From Rickettsiales bacterium (GTDB taxonomy: Bacteria; Pseudomonadota; Alphaproteobacteria; Rs-D84; CACZYB01), in NCBI GenBank assembly GCA_031255155.1, contig JAIRTB010000022.1, positions 1-6,651 of the forward strand: a stretch of 6,651 bases of DNA. The letters are read 5' to 3'. Below are positions 1-5,237 of this stretch, in pieces; the stretch's first letter is position 1; each line of letters opens with the position of its first letter. A model generated the notes under the pieces. The model was not told where the DNA came from and did no database searches. It saw nothing but the letters and a program-made list of their open reading frames with translations. The position numbers and the translations under genes were made by a program.

Positions 1-250
1 GCGTGGCCGAGGAGGCCCAGCCGTCGAGTATCGCGCCTACAAGACTCCGCAAGCCGAATTGAGATTTGCCGCCATAGCGCGAGCCTAGAATTACGAGTAT
101 CGGGATCGGAGGCAGTTTATTGGGATCGTAATCTCCAACGCGGGCTTGTTTACGGATCCACATTTTTTGCAACATATCAGGATAGTGGCGCAATAGCTTC
201 TGGGGGCAGCGCGCGAGAATATCCGGTAAGGAAAGGATTTTACTCGTCAT
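1..250 (-). CDS. Phage terminase large subunit, N-terminal fragment (runs off left edge)
   Basis: The large terminase subunit is the ATPase/nuclease motor that packages phage DNA into the procapsid. Only the first 83 codons are visible; the frame is open from ATG at 250 to base 1. The segment runs from a short helical N-terminus (MTSKILSLPDILARC) through a WIRKQARVGDYDPNKLPPIP stretch to a hydrophobic strand ending in the P-loop GSRYGGKS at about residues 55-62, which fits GxxxxGK[ST]. A basic/Trp-containing segment followed by a Pro-rich turn and 'LGxRxGGKS' is the usual start of HK97/GTA-type large terminases. Walker B and the nuclease domain are off-window. The start overlaps the stop of the 91-aa gene by 11 nt, suggesting translational coupling. 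A GGAG lies at 264-267, 13 nt upstream, rather far. Another P-loop ATPase cannot be excluded from this fragment, but its place in a phage cluster favours terminase. Confidence 0.68.
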   Translation of the reverse strand, partial: MTSKILSLPDILARCPQKLLRHYPDMLQKMWIRKQARVGDYDPNKLPPIPILVILGSRYGGKSQFGLRSLVGAILDGWASSAT

Positions 251-515
251 TTGTGATTTGCCGCTCCATTTTTACCTTTTCCGCGAGATTTTGTTTGGAA
301 ATAGCATTGACGACTTCCCTTGCATAGGTTATTATATATAGATAGCTTCGGTTAGAAAATCCGTTTGTAGGAAGATCGGCGCAATTTTTTGCAAAATCCA
401 TTAGAATTTTGTTTTCAACGGACGCTAGCACGAGCAGGCGGCGGGTTTTAGGGTAGGCCTCCGCCATCTGTTCGACACTTAGCGCTACGGCTTCTTTTTC
501 TGGGTTATCGGTCAT
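240..515 (-). CDS. Small phage protein of unknown function, candidate terminase small subunit
   Basis: A 91-residue soluble protein, predicted mostly helical, with no membrane segment, Cys pair or motif that I recognise. It has an acidic N-terminus (MTDNPEKEAVALSVEQMAEAYPKT), a central LLVLASVENKILMDFAKNC helix, a second helix around SYLYIITYAREVVNAIS and a charged tail. The start is supported by AGAGGA at 524-529 with an 8-nt spacer; this site sits in the last codons of the preceding gene. The gene lies 4 nt after that gene and overlaps the putative large terminase start by 11 nt, so the three look like one operon. Genes directly ahead of a large terminase often encode the small, DNA-recognising subunit. 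That is inference from position only, since no helix-turn-helix is evident. The coding frame is probably real because of its coupling to both neighbours. Confidence 0.6.
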   Translation of the reverse strand: MTDNPEKEAVALSVEQMAEAYPKTRRLLVLASVENKILMDFAKNCADLPTNGFSNRSYLYIITYAREVVNAISKQNLAEKVKMERQITNDE

Positions 516-519
516 TTTT

Positions 520-924
520 TTAATCCTCTTCTATAACTACCGCAATTCTTGGGCGCGGTTTGACTTTTACCTCCGGCGGCGGCAATCTGCGTTCCAAACT
601 CTCGGCGACCTTATACATATTGCTTGCCGCCGCCGCCCACGCCGCAGGAACATCAGATCCTTTCAAGTCTTGGCATACCTCGATTATCCATTCATAGATA
701 TCCTCGGGCGTCGAATTTCGGTCGAGCGTTTTTGTGGTTTTCAGCACGAACTTAGGCTTCCTCTCTACCAGCGTCGCGCCCTCCATTTTTATCACCGTGC
801 GTTCTTCGTTTTGCGGAGGCTTGCCGACCGCCCCTGGGACATGTCCCTTTTTCAACCGGTATCTTGCCGTCGTTATCTTGCGTCTCGCGGCGCGCTCCTC
901 GTCTGTAAGTTTTTTTCTTGCCAT
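520..924 (-). CDS. Basic phage protein, hypothetical; possible DNA-binding or packaging protein
   Basis: A 134-residue protein with a strongly basic N-terminus (MARKKLTDEERAARRKITTARYRLKKG, residues 1-27), a Pro/Lys-rich middle, a probable helical pair at about residues 70-115 (TPEDIYEWIIEVCQDL; AWAAAASNMYKVAESLERRL) and a Pro/Lys tail ending in acidic residues. The basic head suggests nucleic acid binding. I do not recognise a family. It is the first gene of the minus-strand module and ends 4 nt before the 91-aa gene. The ATG at 924 is the only ATG after the in-frame upstream stop. No good Shine-Dalgarno precedes it, so initiation may be weak or nearly leader-independent. Overlapping frames on both strands are worse: none has an RBS or fits the operon. 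It could be the small terminase subunit instead of its neighbour, or an unrelated regulator. Confidence 0.58.
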   Translation of the reverse strand: MARKKLTDEERAARRKITTARYRLKKGHVPGAVGKPPQNEERTVIKMEGATLVERKPKFVLKTTKTLDRNSTPEDIYEWIIEVCQDLKGSDVPAAWAAAASNMYKVAESLERRLPPPEVKVKPRPRIAVVIEED

Positions 925-985
925 GCTGATACATTGAAAATCGTTATTTCATTTTGCAAGCGAAAAATTTTTTTACTTTTTTCTA

Positions 986-1014
986 TTGACACATCAAATA
1001 ACTATTTTTCAAAT
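986..1014 (+). promoter_or_regulatory. Sigma70-like promoter for the capsid-polyvalent gene
   Basis: A consensus -35 TTGACA (986-991) is followed after 17 bp by TCAAAT (1009-1014), a 4/6 match to TATAAT. Initiation would fall near 1021, giving a leader of about 90 nt that is A-rich and ends in a strong ribosome binding site. Such a leader fits a highly expressed structural gene such as a capsid gene. The call is by eye; the imperfect -10 is the weak point. Confidence 0.5.
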
Positions 1015-1097
1015 GGTATACGACCCATAGGGAAGGACAATCGAAAGAACCCTTCAATTTAACTCTGGACAACAAAAAAACATTATAAACAAACAAC

Positions 1098-1103
1098 AAG
1101 GAG
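1098..1103 (+). promoter_or_regulatory. Strong ribosome binding site (AAGGAG) for the 1001-codon gene
   Basis: AAGGAG lies 6 nt before the ATG at 1110, optimal in sequence and spacing, and fixes the start of the gene. Its strength contrasts with the poor initiation signals of the minus-strand phage genes. It fits the idea that this 5' end came from a capsid gene. Confidence 0.75.
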
Positions 1104-1109
1104 ACTAAG

Positions 1110-1529
1110 ATGGATCCCATCACTTCTGGGTTGTTGGACATAAAGTATTTTGTGCCGGAAGTCCAACGCCTTTTGCTAAACAGCACACACGGCTTGCGCC
1201 ATCGCGTGAACAACAAGGGTATTATCGTCGGCAACGAGATAAGATTCCCGTTAATTGACATAGACGGCGAAGCGCAGAAAATAAACGACGGAGCGCCGAC
1301 TGTGCCGGAGGATTTGTATGCCGAAACCGCGCTTGCGCAGATCATACTATACGAAGCGGCCGTCAAACTGAACAGAACTGTCATCAACGCCACCAATTCG
1401 GCACCGTCGCTTCGCGCCCAAGCTGCTGCGGCGGTAGTCCATCGCATGGAAAACCGTTTCTCGCATGTCATTCTCGACGCCCTTGCTCAATACGACGATA
1501 CGGACATGGAAATCGGCGACGATATGTCC
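1110..1529 (+). other. Segment encoding the N-terminal portion of a major capsid protein (P22/Bcep-like 'phage capsid' type)
   Basis: The first ~140 residues align in order with the start of the phage capsid family that I recall from Burkholderia and gut alphaproteobacterial podophages. The order is F-x2-EV, LR-x2-V, a glycine turn, an F-P/K-I strand with a G-x-A follow-on, V-x-P, a VN/IN pair near residues 91-94, and a basic helix ending in ILDAL. Those proteins usually continue for roughly another 150-200 residues, which are absent here. The right limit is approximate; the capsid-like signal fades near residues 135-145. The comparison is from memory of the family pattern, not an alignment run. 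Confidence 0.55.
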
Positions 1530-4115
1530 AAGGAAATCGTGAACGAAATCGGCGTTAGGAACGAGCTGAAAAGGCATTTCGGCGCCAGCTATGAAAATGT
1601 CGTCGACCAGATAGGGGCGGCCATAGCGGATGCGGAAGCGCAGGGCGCGCATTTCGCGGACACGCCCGAGGAGCTGTGGACCTATAAATACGCCATGGCG
1701 AACGCCATCGCGTATCAAACCCTAGCCATGGCCGACTTGTTGCACCTGCCGACGCAAAGCGTGCTGGACTTGGCCAAGGTGGAATTTAAGGACGGGCAGC
1801 TATTCCTGCGTGGCGCAGACTTCTTAAACCTCGACGCCGTGAATAAGGCTGAGGCGCGCACGCGGCGGGAGCTGTCGGACACGCAGAAGGCCATCGTTGA
1901 AACGAAAAAGCGCATAGCCGGGCATAACGAGCGCGCGGCCCAGGCGCGGGCAATCGCCGCCGAAGCAAGAGCGGACGCGGCCAAGGCCAAAGCGGCGGCG
2001 GCAGAACTTAGGCGCGCGCAAGCGGAGGAAAAAGCCGCCCTAAAAGAACAGCAGGCCCTTGCCAAGCAACAGCGCGAGGAAACCCGCCAGACCCGCGCGT
2101 TGGCCGCTATGGACGAGGTCAAGCCAAGGATTGGGAAAGTGCAAAAAGCTCGATCCCTTGCTAATTGGATCCGCAATAACGGCTATTTGACGCCTGGCGC
2201 GGCCGAGGAAATCGGCCTTGATCCTTCCAGCGCCAACCAGGACAAGCGCGGCTTTCAGCGCCTTATCCGTAAAAATGGCAATATAACGCGGGGCGACGCA
2301 ATAGTCGAACAACTCAAAGAAATGGGCTTGATAGCGAGAACAACCGGCTCGTCTTATGAGGAAACCACCTCCATCTATGACCAAGTTCGGCGCTTGGTCG
2401 AGGATGTCGACGCGCTTGAAACCCTATCATCTGTCAATGCAAAAGCTTCCGGCATGAATTGGCAGGCTGCGGAACAGCTGGCAGAATTGGATGCGATGTC
2501 GCCGGAGGAATACGAATCGGCGCGAGAGTTATATAGACAGGAACAAAATCAACGGGATGAGTATCAGGACACAAGCGATTTGAGCGAGGAGGATTTGGAT
2601 GCGATCGACAATATTTTCCAAGAAAGAGCATGGTTATTGACAGCATACACAGAAGATTCGTCTGCTGGCGGTGCAGGTCGCGCTGAACCCGCCACTTTCC
2701 CCGCCGGGCAGACTTCCTCGACGGACAGAACATCTTCCACTATAGCCCAAAGGCCCGTAAATGTCAATAGTCAATATAGCCAATCCAAGCAAGGCGCATT
2801 CGCCCCGCGCCGCGCGGCTATCCGCTTGACCGGTGCCGCTAACCGCTCGACGCTTGGCCACGAGCTGGCGCATTTCTGGATCGACACGCAGTTCAGCATT
2901 TGGCGCAACGGCCAGGGCACGGCGCCCTTCAACGAGCAATTCGGCAAAATCGCGGGCTGGCTTGGCATAACCCCCGACCAGCGCGTCCTGAGCCGAGACC
3001 AGCACGAGAAGTTCGCGCGCGGCTGGGAGGCGTATATGAGCGGACGGGCGCGAGGAACCTCGCCGGACATCAAGAGCGCGTTTCGCAATTTCGACAAGTT
3101 TTTGCGCCGTATCTACCCGAACAGCAAAGCCATTTTCGGCGCCTCGCGGATTGATGACGCGCGATTTACCAAGGAAGCCTTCGAGTTTTACGACCGCTTC
3201 AATATCCAAACCCCGGCGGAATATGAACGGCTCATGGGCAATATGACCGAATATGCGGTGGCGCCCTCGGCTCCCGACAAGCCAGCAAGTCAAGAGATAC
3301 AGACCGAGCGCAGCGAGGTCATCGACGCCGAACGCCAAGAAACGCAGGAAAACCTCGAAGCGGCGCGGGCGCCAGCGATGGATACGCCAGAAACCGCAGA
3401 AAACACCGCTGCACAACAACCATTGACGCCAGCGCGACATCCGACGGCGAAAAGCGGCATAAGAGCCTACGCCGACCAAGCCGGAAAGATGATTCGCAAT
3501 ATATGGGGCAAGCTTGTGCCGTCCGCCACCCATGCGAATCAGCAAGCCATGGCAGACCAGTTCGTTCGCTCCCGTCCAGCGTTTGCAAAGCAAATCGTGC
3601 TTGGAACGGCGACGAACGACACCGGCATAGGCGAGGCATATATCTACAAGGCCCTCCGGCGCACAGGCGAGCGTTTGACAGCAAACGAGCACGCCCAGCT
3701 TGTCAACAGTATGCGACAATTGACAAGCGAGGCCGCGACCATACTTGAAAGCACGAAAGGCCTGACAAACGACTCGCTGTATATAGGGCGGCGCGTGGCC
3801 AACGCCCAACGCATGCAGGACACGGCGCGCAAGATGTTCAACAACAGCGAGGATGCTGTCCAAAAATATGAATTGTGGATAAAAGGCGAGCTAGCCAAGA
3901 TCGAAACCCGCAAGGGCCTTGAAGCCTTCGTGCGCGACTTGAACGAGGTAATGAGGGCTATCTTTTATGCATTGCATCTTTGTTATGATTTCAGCATCAG
4001 TTATTCGTTAGAGTTTCAATATACATTTGGTCGCCTTTTATATTTTTCTTATTTTATTATATGTAATCTTGAATTTCAATTACAACCGTATGGCGGGGCA
4101 AACACGGGGCACTAA
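1110..4115 (+). CDS. Phage mosaic protein: capsid-like N-terminus fused to polyvalent protein with HExxH metallopeptidase domain; 3' end broken
   Basis: 1001 codons in one open frame with a clear RBS. Residues 1-~140 resemble the N-terminal part of a phage major capsid protein: F14-VPEV, LRHRV, KGIIVG, RFPLIDIDGEAQKI around residues 45-58, then R112-MENRFSHVILDALA spine-helix-like sequence. From ~145 it changes to a phage polyvalent protein. Residues ~248-335 are an Ala/Arg/Glu-rich coiled coil. Residues ~345-425 (SLANWIRNNGYL, KRGFQRLIRKNGNIT, KEMGLIA) match a small domain common in such proteins. Residues ~565-700 are a zincin domain with H584-E-L-A-H588 and FARGWEAY, where E640 is a candidate third ligand. 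Residues ~720-775 are an acidic/Gln linker and ~776-948 a helical region. Polyvalent proteins are thought to enter the host with phage or plasmid DNA and act early. Here the capsid part lacks its second half. Residues ~949-1001 are aromatic/hydrophobic and read from AT-rich DNA, so the native C-terminus is lost. It is probably a decayed prophage gene; function as it stands is doubtful. Confidence 0.8.
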   Translation: MDPITSGLLDIKYFVPEVQRLLLNSTHGLRHRVNNKGIIVGNEIRFPLIDIDGEAQKINDGAPTVPEDLYAETALAQIILYEAAVKLNRTVINATNSAPSLRAQAAAAVVHRMENRFSHVILDALAQYDDTDMEIGDDMSKEIVNEIGVRNELKRHFGASYENVVDQIGAAIADAEAQGAHFADTPEELWTYKYAMANAIAYQTLAMADLLHLPTQSVLDLAKVEFKDGQLFLRGADFLNLDAVNKAEARTRRELSDTQKAIVETKKRIAGHNERAAQARAIAAEARADAAKAKAAAAELRRAQAEEKAALKEQQALAKQQREETRQTRALAAMDEVKPRIGKVQKARSLANWIRNNGYLTPGAAEEIGLDPSSANQDKRGFQRLIRKNGNITRGDAIVEQLKEMGLIARTTGSSYEETTSIYDQVRRLVEDVDALETLSSVNAKASGMNWQAAEQLAELDAMSPEEYESARELYRQEQNQRDEYQDTSDLSEEDLDAIDNIFQERAWLLTAYTEDSSAGGAGRAEPATFPAGQTSSTDRTSSTIAQRPVNVNSQYSQSKQGAFAPRRAAIRLTGAANRSTLGHELAHFWIDTQFSIWRNGQGTAPFNEQFGKIAGWLGITPDQRVLSRDQHEKFARGWEAYMSGRARGTSPDIKSAFRNFDKFLRRIYPNSKAIFGASRIDDARFTKEAFEFYDRFNIQTPAEYERLMGNMTEYAVAPSAPDKPASQEIQTERSEVIDAERQETQENLEAARAPAMDTPETAENTAAQQPLTPARHPTAKSGIRAYADQAGKMIRNIWGKLVPSATHANQQAMADQFVRSRPAFAKQIVLGTATNDTGIGEAYIYKALRRTGERLTANEHAQLVNSMRQLTSEAATILESTKGLTNDSLYIGRRVANAQRMQDTARKMFNNSEDAVQKYELWIKGELAKIETRKGLEAFVRDLNEVMRAIFYALHLCYDFSISYSLEFQYTFGRLLYFSYFIICNLEFQLQPYGGANTGH

Positions 4116-4212
4116 AAATTAGATTTATACTCCAAACGGGCAAAAATGTATGAATCGCGGCGGTAGAAAATCCTTGCATTTTAGAGTTAAACAGCTAGAA
4201 TATCCTTGGTTT
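3951..4212. other. AT-rich spacer; probable prophage/host junction at its left end
   Basis: Near 3950-3960 the sequence switches from GC-richer, codon-structured DNA to AT-rich DNA with no codon bias. The plus frame drifts on only by chance until TAA at 4113-4115. The reverse strand carries stops in its frames and no plausible protein. A 10-bp near-repeat (gagtttcaat 4011-4020, gaatttcaat 4071-4080) occurs with 60-bp spacing. The right part holds the tRNA promoter. No integrase gene or clear attachment core is visible. Confidence 0.5.
4174..4201 (+). promoter_or_regulatory. Promoter of the tRNA-Gly gene
   Basis: TTGCAT (4174-4179), a 16-bp spacer, then TAGAAT (4196-4201). Transcription would begin around 4208, only about 5 nt before the mature tRNA 5' end, the usual geometry for a single bacterial tRNA gene. 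Its integrity shows that the phage-derived DNA to the left has not disrupted expression of the tRNA. Confidence 0.6.
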
Positions 4213-4286
4213 GCGGCTGTAGTTTAGCGGTAAAATATGACCCTTCCAAGGTCGAGTCGGGGTTTCGACTACCCCCAGCCGCACCA
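4213..4286 (+). tRNA. tRNA-Gly (anticodon UCC)
   Basis: A complete cloverleaf. Acceptor stem GCGGCTG/CAGCCGC pairs 7/7 (4213-4219 with 4276-4282). The D arm GTTT/AAAT has loop AGCGGTA containing the G18G19 pair. The anticodon stem TGACC/GGTCG closes with a U-G pair, and loop CTTCCAA gives anticodon TCC at 4245-4247. A 4-nt variable loop follows, then T arm GGGGT/ACCCC with loop TTCGACT, and CCA encoded at 4284-4286. G15 can pair with C48. The anticodon reads GGA/GGG-type glycine codons. Unusual point: the discriminator base 4283 is A, whereas bacterial tRNA-Gly normally has U73. It is expressed from the promoter just upstream. Confidence 0.95.
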
Positions 4287-4308
4287 CCAAATTAAATCCG
4301 CGATGAAT

Positions 4309-4343
4309 AAAAAACCACTAAGGCCGATTGTGGATAATCGCCT
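4309..4343 (-). terminator. Possible Rho-independent terminator of the topA-yebC unit
   Basis: Read on the minus strand, AGGCGATT (4343-4336) can pair with AATCGgCCT (4329-4321), forming an 8-bp stem with one bulged base and a 6-nt loop. After 6 further nt comes TTTTTT (4314-4309). It lies about 110 bp beyond the yebC stop. The gap between stem and T-run and the modest stem weaken the call. On the plus strand the same hairpin has no T-run and would not serve the tRNA gene. Confidence 0.35.
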
Positions 4344-4346
4344 GTC

Positions 4347-4384
4347 AGCCCGCATAAATAGATAGCCCGCATAAATAGATAGCC
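4347..4384. repeat. 17-bp perfect tandem duplication
   Basis: The unit AGCCCGCATAAATAGAT occurs twice back to back (4347-4363 and 4364-4380), followed by the first four bases of a third copy (AGCC, 4381-4384). The core GCCCGCAT reappears at 4409-4416 beyond the adjacent 8-bp repeat. It lies in the noncoding spacer between tRNA-Gly and the end of yebC. Slippage is the simplest origin. Confidence 0.9.
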
Positions 4385-4408
4385 TTCTGCCATTCTGCCG
4401 TTCTGCCG
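4385..4408. repeat. 8-bp tandem repeat, three copies
   Basis: TTCTGCCA, TTCTGCCG and TTCTGCCG lie head to tail, directly abutting the 17-bp duplication. The first copy differs at its last base. No coding frame covers it. Together the two arrays form a 62-bp repeat patch that may vary in copy number between strains. Confidence 0.85.
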
Positions 4409-4455
4409 GCCCGCATCACATAACCGGCGGCGTCCCCCGCGCGAACACGCGAAAG

Positions 4456-5163
4456 TCAGTTGTGATAGACATCCTGCACATCGTCGTTTTCTTCAAGCAG
4501 GCCTATGAAGTTTTCCAGTTTTTCCGCCGCCTCGTCGTCAAGTTCCATAGGCGTTTTCGGCGTCCATACGATCTTGGCCGATTCAGGCTCGCCGTATTTT
4601 TCAAGCGCTTTCATAAGGGCGCCGAATTGTGGGATGCCGCAGGTTATGATATAGTTGCCGTCGTCCTCCTCGACATCGATGGCGCCCGCCGAGCAGCCCG
4701 TTTCGAAAATATCGTCGAAAGCCGCGGCCGAGGATGCATAGGCGAACATTCCGACATGGTTGAAGTTGAAAGCCACGCTTCCCGCCTCGCCAAGGCTGCC
4801 TCCGTTTTTCGAGAATATAGAGCGCAGCTCGGCCGCGGTGCGGTTTTTGTTGTCGGTAAGGCATTCGACTATGACGGCGGCGCCTCCGGGCGCGTATCCT
4901 TCGTATCGCAGTTCGTCATAGTCGCCCTCTCCGGAATCGGGCATGGCGCGGGCGATGGCGCGCTTGATGTTGTCGTTGGGCATGGATTCCTTGCGCGCGG
5001 CCGATATGGCAAGGCGCAGGCGTGGGTTCATGTCGGGGTTCGCGTCGCCAAGCTTCGCCGCGACGGTTATCTCTTTGGCAAGTTTGGTGAATAGGTTGCC
5101 GCGCTTGGCGTCGACAAGAGCCTTGTGGTGTTTTGTGGTCGCCCACTTGCTGTGTCCGCTCAT
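4456..5163 (-). CDS. yebC: YebC/PmpR (DUF28, TACO1) family protein
   Basis: A full-length 235-residue member of the near-universal YebC family, close to the usual 240-250. The family hallmark opens the protein (MSGHSKWATTKHHKALVDAKRG), followed by FTKLAKEITVAAK, the NPRLRLAI and MPNDNIKRAI motifs (residues ~46-67), YEGYAPGGAAVIVE (~87-100), LTDNKNRTAAELR and FSKNGGSLGE, then an acidic C-terminal half. Members were first described as transcription regulators. More recent work on bacterial YebC-type proteins and mitochondrial TACO1 supports a role in translating proline-rich stretches on the ribosome; which applies here cannot be read from sequence. The start is fixed by the invariant N-terminus. 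A weak GAAAG lies 7 nt upstream. It follows topA by 74 bp on the same strand with no terminator evident between them. Composition matches topA, unlike the phage segment. Confidence 0.96.
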   Translation of the reverse strand: MSGHSKWATTKHHKALVDAKRGNLFTKLAKEITVAAKLGDANPDMNPRLRLAISAARKESMPNDNIKRAIARAMPDSGEGDYDELRYEGYAPGGAAVIVECLTDNKNRTAAELRSIFSKNGGSLGEAGSVAFNFNHVGMFAYASSAAAFDDIFETGCSAGAIDVEEDDGNYIITCGIPQFGALMKALEKYGEPESAKIVWTPKTPMELDDEAAEKLENFIGLLEENDDVQDVYHN

Positions 5164-5237
5164 TTTATAGCTTTCGTTTTCTTTTTTCCACGGTTCGGGG
5201 ATATCGGCGGCGAAGGCCGGTTTTCCTTTTTCAAAGC

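Larger units (their letters stand above)
925..1109. promoter_or_regulatory. AT-rich divergent intergenic region between packaging genes and capsid-polyvalent gene
   Basis: This 185-bp spacer separates two divergent transcription units and has long A and T runs (for example 967-982 and 1073-1080). Plus-strand signals are listed separately. On the minus strand I see two weak possibilities for the terminase-side operon. One is TTGAAA (1007-1012) with TCAATA (984-989), 17 bp apart, which would physically overlap the plus-strand promoter. The other is a perfect TATAAT (1082-1087) with no acceptable -35. Neither is convincing alone. If the first is used, the two units would compete for polymerase. 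I see no operator palindrome. Confidence 0.4.

Noticed and set aside
983..1471. 162-codon minus-strand open frame crossing the spacer and the capsid-like 5' end
   Set aside because: It lies across the plus-strand promoter and RBS, has no RBS of its own and no recognisable protein character.
2634..3863. 409-codon open frame on the minus strand inside the mosaic phage gene
   Set aside because: It is the antisense shadow of a GC-rich gene: Arg/Leu/Ala-rich with no domain, RBS or operon context, while the plus frame has recognisable domains.
4011..4090. Degenerate CRISPR-like or att-like direct repeat at 60-bp spacing (gagtttcaat / gaatttcaat)
   Set aside because: Only about 10 bp match with one mismatch, in AT-rich DNA, with no third copy and no cas or integrase gene nearby.
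3955..4115. C-terminal membrane anchor of the mosaic protein
   Set aside because: The hydrophobic/aromatic tail coincides exactly with the switch to AT-rich noncoding-like DNA, so it is better explained as read-through past a breakpoint.
4213..4286. tRNA-Gly 3' end as the prophage attachment site
   Set aside because: Phage-derived sequence lies on the 5' side of the tRNA, the tRNA promoter is intact, and no copy of the tRNA 3' end is found in the phage part of the window.
4347..4416. CRISPR array
   Set aside because: The units are directly tandem with no spacers and are too short (17 and 8 bp).
4462..5094. 210-codon plus-strand open frame opposite yebC
   Set aside because: Mirror of yebC codons; yebC is conserved over its full length in the other direction.
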